From: Psychrobacter sp.
GTDB lineage: Bacteria; Pseudomonadota; Gammaproteobacteria; Pseudomonadales; Moraxellaceae
DNA length: 22,880 bases
NCBI RefSeq assembly: GCF_030454045.1
Contig: NZ_JAKDJE010000049.1
Coordinates: forward strand, 1-22,880
Direction of reading: 5' to 3'
Of this stretch, positions 14,112-21,037 are shown piece after piece. The stretch's first letter is position 1. Each line of letters starts with the position of its first letter. The notes below the pieces were generated by a model. That model did no database searches, was not told the DNA's origin, and saw only the letters and a list, made by a program, of their open reading frames with translations. Position numbers and translations under genes: made by a program.

Positions 14112-14156
14112 AGAGATTTAACAAATGTCTTTATCTGTCGCACTGTTCAAATCTCT
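14112..14156 (-). terminator. Hairpin downstream of recN
   Basis: AGAGATTT (14112-14119) and AAATCTCT (14149-14156) are inverted; the pairing continues for four more bases (TGTT with AACA) after one bulged base. It starts 17 bases after the recN stop codon. There is no U-tract, so it may terminate poorly or protect the 3' end. Confidence 0.4.
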
Positions 14157-14173
14157 TAATCGTCTATTCGGCG

Positions 14174-15853
14174 TTATTTGACATCAGACAGTAAGCTGCG
14201 AGCATGATCACGAGTGACATCAGTGATCGTTACACCACCAGACATACGCGCCAGCTCATCTACTTGCGCTTGATCGGTTAGGATTACCAGCTCGCTTTCG
14301 GTTTGTTCTTGATGGTGCTTTTGTACCAAAATATGCTGATGCGCTTGCGCCGCGACTTGTGCTTGGTGAGTGATCGCGAGCAGCTGCTGCGTTTGTCCAA
14401 GCGCGCGTAGTAGCTCCCCAACGACTTGAGCCGTACCACCGCTGATACCGACATCGACTTCATCGAATACGAGCATGGGTTTGGCGGCGTTGTTATCAGC
14501 GTTGGTTGCTTGCAAGACTTGCATGACCAGCGCCATTCGTGACAGCTCACCACCTGAGGCGATTTTATGCAGTGGCTGCATGGGCATACCGACATTGGCA
14601 CTGAACAATAAATCAATATCGTAGCAGCCATGTGCATTGTACTGGCTAGGCTCTGTCTTTTTGGTAAAAACGAACTCGCAGCGCGCATTGGGTAGCGCAA
14701 GCGGTTGTAGTTGTTCTATAAGCTGTTTACTAATGGTTGGTGCCGCTTTTGTACGCTTTTGATTCAACGTTTTAGCCAGCGCTAGGTACTCCTGCCAAGC
14801 TTGCTCAATTTGCGCAGCCATCACATCACTGCTGGGTTCGTTTTCTAGCTGCTCTAATTGCTCCTGCCAAGCTTTTGCTTCTTCGATCAAGTCACTCGCT
14901 GGCAAGCTGTGCTTACGTGATAGACGATGACCCAAGCTGATGAGGTTGTCTAGTGTTTGCAAGCGCTCAGGGTCAGGAAGTTGCTGCTCAGCATAGTCTG
15001 AGAGGAGCGCCGTTACTTCGGTGATTTGCTGCTGTGCCAAATGCAGCTGCTCAGAGGCTTGCTCAAAGGTTTGGCTGACACCAACTTGATGATCGCAAAG
15101 TTTGATCGCTTGCCCAAGCAGCGTCATGACATCAGGCTCATCAGTATCATTGTCGAGCAGATGTAAGCCATGGCTGGCCTCTTGCATCAACGCCTCGATA
15201 TTAGAGAGCTCTTCGTGCTCAGATTCAATATCTGCGTAGTCCACAGTCAATAAAGGGGCAATATCTGCCAATTGGTTTTGCAACAGCTGGATACGATCTT
15301 GTCGCTGGGCTTCACGGCTAGCAATATCATCAGCACGGCGTTTGAGCTGCTGATACTGCTGATAGCTGGTGGCCGTTTGACGTGCCAGTGGCGTTATTTG
15401 TGCCATCTCATCCAGCCACTGCACCACAAATTGCGGCTTGAGCAAGGCTTGCTGTGCATGTTGGCTATGAATATTGACCAGAAGAGTTCCTAAGCTTTTG
15501 AGCTCAGCCAAACTGACGGGTGTTCCATTCAACCATGCTTTTGAGCGACCATTGTTACTTAACTGCCGGCGAATCAATACTTCAGGCTCTTCTAGCGATC
15601 GATCATTTTTTGCAAACCACTCAGCGATGACAGGGTTGTTTTCTACATCAAACTGGGCATAGATATCTGCGTTGTCTGCACCATGTCTCACCATTGCACT
15701 GTCTGCACGCGCGCCCACACATAGCGATAGCGCATCAAGCAACAACGACTTACCAGCACCTGTTTCACCAGTGATAACATTGAAGCCCTCAGCGACACTC
15801 AGCTCGTGCTGAGCGATCAACGCAAACTGATGTAAAGTTAATGATACTAGCAT
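14174..15853 (-). CDS. recN: DNA repair protein RecN
   Basis: An SMC-like ATPase involved in double-strand break repair and sister-chromatid cohesion after damage. Walker A is GETGAGKS (about 29-36), the ABC signature SGGELSR is at about 433-439 and Walker B is MLVFDEVD (about 460-467), followed by GISGGTAQVVGE and the H-loop ITHQAQVAAQAH. The Gln-rich middle (about 165-380) is the coiled coil. At 559 aa it matches the family. The frame begins with a TTG one codon earlier, but the ATG at 15853 has GAGAGG five bases upstream. The H-loop reads QAQ where many RecN proteins have LPQ. A strong dyad covers the likely promoter, suggesting regulated expression. Confidence 0.95.
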   Translation of the reverse strand: MLVSLTLHQFALIAQHELSVAEGFNVITGETGAGKSLLLDALSLCVGARADSAMVRHGADNADIYAQFDVENNPVIAEWFAKNDRSLEEPEVLIRRQLSNNGRSKAWLNGTPVSLAELKSLGTLLVNIHSQHAQQALLKPQFVVQWLDEMAQITPLARQTATSYQQYQQLKRRADDIASREAQRQDRIQLLQNQLADIAPLLTVDYADIESEHEELSNIEALMQEASHGLHLLDNDTDEPDVMTLLGQAIKLCDHQVGVSQTFEQASEQLHLAQQQITEVTALLSDYAEQQLPDPERLQTLDNLISLGHRLSRKHSLPASDLIEEAKAWQEQLEQLENEPSSDVMAAQIEQAWQEYLALAKTLNQKRTKAAPTISKQLIEQLQPLALPNARCEFVFTKKTEPSQYNAHGCYDIDLLFSANVGMPMQPLHKIASGGELSRMALVMQVLQATNADNNAAKPMLVFDEVDVGISGGTAQVVGELLRALGQTQQLLAITHQAQVAAQAHQHILVQKHHQEQTESELVILTDQAQVDELARMSGGVTITDVTRDHARSLLSDVK

Positions 15854-15925
15854 CAACGCCTCTCATGAAAAACAATGGAGTTCTGGTCAACCTCAAGAAT
15901 CCATTGATAAAATAGGATAAACAAC

Positions 15926-15963
15926 AGGATAAAATTATCTATCTAACCGTGTTAAATAGATAA
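15926..15963 (-). promoter_or_regulatory. Candidate recN promoter with overlapping dyad operator
   Basis: The dyad has outer arms TTATCTAT (15935-15942) and ATAGATAA (15956-15963) and inner arms TAAC (15944-15947) and GTTA (15951-15954), with a CGT centre and a single mismatched pair: 12 of 13 arm positions. On the - strand, TTAACA (15955-15950, 5 of 6) could be the -35 and TATCCT (15931-15926, 4 of 6) the -10, 18 bases apart. The dyad would then overlap the -35 box, as expected for repression. Confidence 0.45.
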
Positions 15964-16458
15964 GAAAGGTAGGCAAACAGTATGGTGTTAAATGTGTGTA
16001 AATACAAACGTTAAGGGTGGATATAGTAAGAAGGTTACCATAAAACTGTCAAAAATCAGCAATGAATAATGATCACAATATCAATTACTAAACCGAATGA
16101 TTATACCAAAATGACGCTGGCATACTAGGCGCAGTTTTGGGTAAAATCTATCATGACAGATTTAATTCAGGAGCAAAATACTCGCTTAAAAGTATATAAA
16201 CATTTCCATTTTCGCTCGGCAATAAACCGCATTTTCCCAATCGCTTTAACAAACTTTATAGAGATAATGTGGTAGCATAATCTCACATAATGATAAACTC
16301 TTCTCGCAGAGTGGTGCAGTGTACTATATGACAGCGAGTCATAATTTTGTAAAATTACCGACTTATAGTATGAATAGCATGCCAATCATTCATTATTCCA
16401 AAGCGTTTTCATAGAACCTGTGGCGACTTTTATTAGCGCGCAGATATCTAATATAGAA

Positions 16459-16513
16459 GGATACAGTCCCTAAATTAAAGTGTTGACCACACAGCGTTGA
16501 TGATACTGTATCC
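16459..16513 (+). promoter_or_regulatory. Long-loop inverted repeat in the ppnP leader
   Basis: GGATACAGT (16459-16467) and ACTGTATCC (16505-16513) are perfect 9-bp arms around 37 bases; inside, GTGT (16480-16483) and ACAC (16489-16492) can form a small stem. A T-rich stretch (TTATTTTTTAG) begins 8 bases later and the ppnP ATG is 49 bases after the right arm. It could be an attenuator or structured leader. A TTGACC (16483-16488) within it could instead be a -35 box. Confidence 0.4.
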
Positions 16514-16562
16514 AGTTACTTATTTTTTAGTTTTACCATAATTATTTGATAAGGAAGCCACT

Positions 16563-16898
16563 ATGACAGCGGCGCAATTTACGAATGTAACCGTTAATGC
16601 CCAAGCGACAATATCTTATGATGGTCGCTGTTCAAGCCATACTATTATGTTTGAAGATGGTCGACATAAGACATTGGGTATTATCTTACCTTGTGACAAT
16701 TTGGTTGAGCACTACCACTTTAGTACCAATACATCTGAGCGTATTGAGATCACAAGCGGTGAGTGTGAAGTAAAAATCAATGGTGATGACGAGTTCAGCT
16801 ATTACCGTGCTGGTCAGTCCTTTGTTGTTGAAGGCAACAGCGGCTTTAACCTTCGTACCGAAGAGATTGTGCAGTATGTCTGTCATTTAGAAGGCTAA
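16563..16898 (+). CDS. ppnP: Pyrimidine/purine nucleoside phosphorylase PpnP (DUF1255)
   Basis: A 111-aa single-domain cupin-like protein. E. coli PpnP (YaiE) splits a broad set of nucleosides with phosphate to give base and ribose 1-phosphate. The family pattern is seen in SYDGRCSSHTIMFEDGRHKTLGIILP, the HYHFSTNTSERIEITSGECEVKI core and the YYRAGQSFVVEGNSGFNLRTEEIVQYVCHLEG end. It is slightly longer than the 94-aa E. coli protein, mostly at the N-terminus. AAGGA eight bases before the ATG is a strong ribosome binding site. It is flanked by long noncoding stretches (709 and 253 bases) and is probably transcribed alone. No nearby nucleoside transporter or kinase is present. Confidence 0.92.
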   Translation: MTAAQFTNVTVNAQATISYDGRCSSHTIMFEDGRHKTLGIILPCDNLVEHYHFSTNTSERIEITSGECEVKINGDDEFSYYRAGQSFVVEGNSGFNLRTEEIVQYVCHLEG

Positions 16899-17151
16899 TA
16901 TTCTGGCAGTCTGATTGATTTAAAATTGATCATAGCTGAGCGAATGCTAACAGTTGAATGTTCACTATTAGTCATTGGCGCGCTTTATCAAATATAGATC
17001 ACCAAAAGATAAACAATATCGGACTGGTATTGTTTATTTCTGTTTTTAGTGCTGACTTTATTGCGCTTTCATTGGCTTCACTGAAACCCAATAATCTCTT
17101 TATTGTTTCATCGCTCATCGCGATACCCACCTGATATATAGTAGGCCTATT

Positions 17152-17922
17152 ATGGCAAAACCCATTTATTTTTATGGCATCCACGCCATCGATGCGCTAC
17201 TAGAGCACCGTCCGCTTGACGGGCTTAGCTTATTTATACAACAAGGGCGTGAGAGTGACAGTCATGTACAAGCGATCATGGCGCAAGCTGAGGCCAATGG
17301 CATCAGTATTCAGCCCACCCAAAAAGACAAACTGACACAGTTATGTGGTAGCCCGCAGCACCAAGGCGTGGTGCTTAATGCGCGTCCACTTGGTTTTGCT
17401 GATGAAGGTCTGCTTGATAGTATCATAGGCCGAGAACAGTGCTTATTATTGGTGCTAGACCAAATCACTGACGCGCATAATTTTGGTGCTTGCTTGCGTA
17501 CCGCGGTAGCAATGGGTGTGGATGCGGTCGTATGTCCAAAACACCATGCAGCAAGTCTGACGCCAACCGTGGCGAAAGTATCGGTTGGTGCCGCAGAGCT
17601 GATGCCGATTGTTAGTGTCACTAACCTGGCACGTACGTTATCCCAAATCAAAAATGCTGGGGTCTTTGTGTTTGGGACAGCGCTCAATGCGGATGCCAAA
17701 CCAATACATGCAGCTGACTTGACTGGCAAGACGGCCATTATTATGGGGTCAGAAGGAGAAGGAATGCGTCGCCTGACAATGGAGAGCTGCGATGAGCTGG
17801 TTTATATTCCAATGTCAGGAAACGAGCATGGCAACCTACAGAGCCTAAACGTCAGTGTTGCTACTGGTATGGCACTGTATGAGGTTAATCGACAGCGAAC
17901 TTTAGCTGCTGGGCAAGTTTAA
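17152..17922 (+). CDS. rlmB: 23S rRNA 2'-O-methyltransferase RlmB (SpoU/TrmH family)
   Basis: A trefoil-knot (SPOUT) methyltransferase; E. coli RlmB methylates the ribose of G2251 in 23S rRNA. The N-terminal L30-like substrate-binding domain covers about 1-80, starting FYGIHAIDALLEHRP. SPOUT motif 1 is LDQITDAHNFGACLRTA (102-118, with Asn110 and Arg116), motif 2 is IIMGSEGEGMRRL (196-208) and motif 3 is IPMSG...SLNVSVATGMALYE (219-244). Between IPMSG and SLNVSVA there are seven residues (NEHGNLQ), more than the usual three, in the knot loop. The ATG has only a weak upstream GTAGG. Its 3' end overlaps coaE antisense by 38 bases. Confidence 0.93.
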   Translation: MAKPIYFYGIHAIDALLEHRPLDGLSLFIQQGRESDSHVQAIMAQAEANGISIQPTQKDKLTQLCGSPQHQGVVLNARPLGFADEGLLDSIIGREQCLLLVLDQITDAHNFGACLRTAVAMGVDAVVCPKHHAASLTPTVAKVSVGAAELMPIVSVTNLARTLSQIKNAGVFVFGTALNADAKPIHAADLTGKTAIIMGSEGEGMRRLTMESCDELVYIPMSGNEHGNLQSLNVSVATGMALYEVNRQRTLAAGQV

Positions 17923-18571
17923 GATATTCTTGATGCAAAGGCTCTAATTGTAAGTACAAAGAGTCAAGATCGCTCTCGTTGAGGATAACATTGTCTGCAT
18001 AACGATTACGCTCTTCGCGACTGAGCTGATTGGTCATAATGGCTTTGATTTTTTGAATGCTCTGGCCATCACGTTGGCTGGCACGCGCAAGTTGCGTGTC
18101 TTCGGTGGCATCCATCACCAAAATACGTTGGCATAAATTGGCCAGCCCAGCTTCTGCGCCCTCAATAAGCAAGGGCGCTGAGAGTATTATGTATGGCGAG
18201 GTACTCAAGTTAAGTTGTGCTTTCGCGGTTTCGCGTATGGCTGGATGGGTGATCGCTTCAAGCTCGATGAGCGCTTCAGGATTGGCAAATACGTGCGTGC
18301 GTACGGCCGCTCTATTCATTGATCCGTCATCATTTAATACCCAATCACCAAACCGTTTTTGGATTTTACGTAGAGTGTTGCTACCTTTAGCCACAATCTC
18401 ATGGGCGATCACATCTGCATCGATAATATCAATCCCTTGTTTGGCAAACCAAGCACTAGCAGCAGATTTGCCACTACCGATTCCGCCTGTCAGACCGACA
18501 ATCAGGGTCTTATTGTTTATTTGTGAATTTTGCGATTGATGTGAATAGGGTGATGCAGCTTTGTTTGACAT
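17885..18571 (-). CDS. coaE: Dephospho-CoA kinase CoaE
   Basis: Catalyses the last step of coenzyme A synthesis, phosphorylating the 3'-hydroxyl of dephospho-CoA with ATP. The P-loop is GLTGGIGSGKS (26-36), followed by the conserved IDIIDADVIAHEIV segment, ITHPAIRE, the APLLIEGAEAGL motif (family: PLLFE) and the lid region RASQRDGQS. The NQLSREERNRYADNVILNE stretch matches the C-terminal signature. It has about 20 extra polar residues at the N-terminus compared with E. coli CoaE; no other start codon with a good ribosome binding site is available. It follows pilD by 107 bases, the conserved pilBCD-coaE order. The yacG gene often found after coaE in Pseudomonas is absent here, replaced by convergent rlmB. 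Confidence 0.95.
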   Translation of the reverse strand: MSNKAASPYSHQSQNSQINNKTLIVGLTGGIGSGKSAASAWFAKQGIDIIDADVIAHEIVAKGSNTLRKIQKRFGDWVLNDDGSMNRAAVRTHVFANPEALIELEAITHPAIRETAKAQLNLSTSPYIILSAPLLIEGAEAGLANLCQRILVMDATEDTQLARASQRDGQSIQKIKAIMTNQLSREERNRYADNVILNESDLDSLYLQLEPLHQEYLKLAQQLKFAVD

Positions 18572-18678
18572 AGTGGTGGCTTATTTGAAAAGTGTAATAA
18601 TAAAAGTAGTGACAGCTTGAATAGGTAGTGCACAAAAATGGTGTCTATTCATTAAGGGAAAAGGCTCATCATCGACAT

Positions 18679-19581
18679 CTAGTAAGTATACATACCCAGA
18701 TACCAGCTGACGATATCTGCACCGTATAACAAAGCAACAATACCTGCGATAGCAATATAAGGGCCGAAAGCAAAAGGCCGGCTTTCACCTTGTTTCTTCA
18801 TCAAAATTATTCCGACAATAGAGCCAAGTAATGATGAGAGTAAAATGATCAGTGGCAACATCATAGGTCCAAGCCAAGCGCCCAGTACTGCCAATAGTTT
18901 GAAGTCGCCTTGTCCCATTCCATGTTTTTTGGTGATTAGATAAAATACTTTGACCACAATCCATAGGGATAAGAATCCAAGCACAAGACCCCAGATGGAC
19001 TGCGTTGGTGAGACAAACCAGCTCTGTGAGTTGACCGCCAATCCCAACCCTGCCAATGGAAAAGTCAGACGATCGGGCAGTAGCTGCGTGTCAAAATCGA
19101 TACCTGTCAGGGCAATGAGTGTCCACACAAGAATAAGTGCTGATAATCCTGCTGCATCAACACCAAACTTGTAAATCACGAGCGCTGATAAGAGCGCCGT
19201 TGTCAGCTCAACCAAAGGATAGCGCAGACCGATAGCAGCTTTGCAATCTGAGCAGCGTCCTTGTAGAACCAGCCAGCTTATTAACGGTATATTTTCGTAC
19301 CATTTTATTTTATGAGCACAGTGAGGGCAGCGTGAGGATGGTCGACTCAAAGTAATGGGTTGGTCCGCAGCGACGATATTCATGATTGGCTGTGCATGCT
19401 CAGCAGGTATGTCTGTCTGCTCAGTCATAAATTGGCTGCACTCTTGTCGCCAACCATAGATCATCATGAGGGGTACACGGTAAATCACCACATTTAAAAA
19501 ACTGCCCACACAAAGACCTAGTAAACCAAATACAACCAATGCCAACGTCATATTGTCTTGTAGTAACGTTATAAACTGCAT
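18679..19581 (-). CDS. pilD: Prepilin peptidase / N-methyltransferase PilD
   Basis: An inner-membrane aspartic protease that cleaves the leader of type IV prepilins and type II secretion pseudopilins and methylates the new N-terminus. The N-terminal domain has the tetracysteine set CPHC (85, 88) and CSDC (110, 113), 21 residues apart, as in bifunctional enzymes. Catalytic acids are in GIDFDTQLLPD (Asp162/164) and in GMGQGDFKLLAVLGAWLG (Asp226, the GxGD motif). About eight membrane helices are predicted. The ATG at 19581 is one codon inside the frame, whose first start is a TTG. It begins seven bases after the pilC stop, and its AGGA lies in the pilC end, so translation is probably coupled. 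At 300 aa it is close to P. aeruginosa PilD (290). Confidence 0.96.
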   Translation of the reverse strand: MQFITLLQDNMTLALVVFGLLGLCVGSFLNVVIYRVPLMMIYGWRQECSQFMTEQTDIPAEHAQPIMNIVAADQPITLSRPSSRCPHCAHKIKWYENIPLISWLVLQGRCSDCKAAIGLRYPLVELTTALLSALVIYKFGVDAAGLSALILVWTLIALTGIDFDTQLLPDRLTFPLAGLGLAVNSQSWFVSPTQSIWGLVLGFLSLWIVVKVFYLITKKHGMGQGDFKLLAVLGAWLGPMMLPLIILLSSLLGSIVGIILMKKQGESRPFAFGPYIAIAGIVALLYGADIVSWYLGMYTY

Positions 19582-19588
19582 CAAATTA

Positions 19589-20812
19589 TTATCCTACGAC
19601 TGAGCCCATTTGGAAGATTGGTAAGTACATCGCAATGACCAGACCACCAACTAATACACCCAGTACAGCCATGATCATAGGTTCCATCAAGCTGGTCAAA
19701 CCATCAACAGCATTGTCGACTTCGTTTTCGTAGTAGACAGCGACTTTATCTAGCATTTCTTCCAAGCTACCAGATTCTTCGCCAATACCCACCATCTGAA
19801 TCGCTAGGCTTGGGAACAGGTTAGTAGATCGTATGGAGAACTGTAATTGTTGACCCGTAGAGACATCGTTTTTGATTTGCTGTGTGGCATCATAAAACAC
19901 GACGTTATTAGTCGCACCAGCCGTAGAATCTAAGGCTTCAATAAGCGGCACACCAGCTGCAAAAGTCGTTGATAAGGTGCGAGCAAAACGAGCAACAACA
20001 GCCTGATATGCAATATTGCCAAAAATCGGTGCTTTTAATACGGCACGGTCTAAAAAGTCACGGAATTTTTTAGAGCGTTTTTTGGCTTCAGTAAAGCTGA
20101 TAATTGCCCCACCAATAATAATAATTAAAATAAACCACCACGACTGCATCCACTCAGACATACCAACCACCATTTGGGTAAAGGCGGGCAGTTCTGCACC
20201 AAAGGAGCTAAACAGATCTGAGAATACAGGGACGACTTTGATCAGTAGAATCATCGTGACAATGATGGCAACCACGATAACCGCAATGGGATATTTCATG
20301 GCTTTCTTGATTTTGGCTTTTAATAGCTCACTTTTTTCTTTATAGGTTGCCACACGCTCAAGCATGGTCTCTAGCGCACCTGATTGCTCACCCGATTCGA
20401 CAAGTGAGCAGAATAAATCATCAAAATAGCGAGGATGCTTACGTAAAGCAGAAGCAAAGGTACCGCCTGCTTCAATATCGGCCTTTATTTGTAGCACCAA
20501 ATCTTTCATGCTAGGGTTATCAAGCGAATCAGCAACAATTTCGAACGACTGCGTCAAAGGCACACCTGCCTTCATCATTGTCGCTAACTGACGAGCGAAA
20601 ATAGCAATATCAATGGCTTTGATAGATTTTTTGAAAGTGTAGAGAGGCTTTTGTTTCTTTTTAATGCCTTTGACCGTGATCCCTTGCTTACGCAAGGTGG
20701 CTTTGGCCAACTCTAAACTGCGACTAGTGGTTTCGCCTTTCACTTTTTGTCCACGCCGGTTCACACCATCATAGACAAAGTCCAGCAGCATATCCGTCTT
20801 AGCTTTTGCCAT
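19589..20812 (-). CDS. pilC: Type IV pilus inner-membrane platform protein PilC
   Basis: The platform protein on which the PilB and PilT motors act to assemble and disassemble the pilus. It has two T2SSF repeats (about residues 65-190 and 270-390); each contains the (F/Y)ARxL-x(10)-GVPL pattern, FARQLATMMKAGVPLTQSFE and FARTLSTTFAAGVPLIEALD. Membrane helices lie at about 170-195, 218-240 and 372-395. The frame is open to 20836, but the ATG at 20812 has GAGGA seven bases upstream and gives 407 aa, the usual length. It follows pilB after 225 bases, a wider gap than in most pilBCD operons, and may have its own promoter. Confidence 0.96.
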   Translation of the reverse strand: MAKAKTDMLLDFVYDGVNRRGQKVKGETTSRSLELAKATLRKQGITVKGIKKKQKPLYTFKKSIKAIDIAIFARQLATMMKAGVPLTQSFEIVADSLDNPSMKDLVLQIKADIEAGGTFASALRKHPRYFDDLFCSLVESGEQSGALETMLERVATYKEKSELLKAKIKKAMKYPIAVIVVAIIVTMILLIKVVPVFSDLFSSFGAELPAFTQMVVGMSEWMQSWWFILIIIIGGAIISFTEAKKRSKKFRDFLDRAVLKAPIFGNIAYQAVVARFARTLSTTFAAGVPLIEALDSTAGATNNVVFYDATQQIKNDVSTGQQLQFSIRSTNLFPSLAIQMVGIGEESGSLEEMLDKVAVYYENEVDNAVDGLTSLMEPMIMAVLGVLVGGLVIAMYLPIFQMGSVVG

Positions 20813-21017
20813 ATTACTATCCTCGAAATTGTCCAATGTCCACTATAGATATTGCAAACATAAAGCAGGATGCCAGATGCAAATTATTGATTGGCATACG
20901 TTATTTTAGCGCAAAAAACCAGTGTCTATCTGTTTTATTTTCACACCCTTTATTTGTGTTAAATAAGCGGCTGTAAACTTTAGGAATATAAAATTAAAGT
21001 ACGCTCAATAAAATACC

Positions 21018-21030
21018 AAACTGACAGTTT
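21018..21030. repeat. Odd-centred palindrome after pilB
   Basis: AAACTG-A-CAGTTT is a perfect 6-bp dyad with one central base, 8 bases past the pilB stop. It is too short and tight for a normal terminator hairpin. It may be a protein-binding site or part of a weak 3' hairpin in the 225-base pilB-pilC gap. Confidence 0.4.
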
Positions 21031-21037
21031 ATAATTG

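Larger units (their letters stand above)
15854..16562. other. Long divergent intergenic region, recN / ppnP
   Basis: 709 AT-rich bases with no convincing protein gene. It holds the recN promoter dyad (15926-15963), a pair of AGGATAAA direct repeats at 15914-15934, a small dyad TATGAC/GTCATA at 16327-16343, and the long-loop hairpin at 16459-16513. A 40-codon frame on the + strand (16153-16275) and a 72-codon frame on the - strand lack ribosome binding sites and recognisable sequence. The length and structure leave room for a small RNA. Confidence 0.5.

Noticed and set aside
16167..16385. 72-codon frame on the - strand in the recN-ppnP spacer
   Set aside because: Tyr/Cys/Ser-rich unlikely product, no ribosome binding site, no recognisable family.
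18057..18539. 160-codon open frame antisense to coaE
   Set aside because: It lies entirely inside the well-supported coaE gene, has no ribosome binding site or recognisable domain, and its composition is what the opposite strand of coaE would give.
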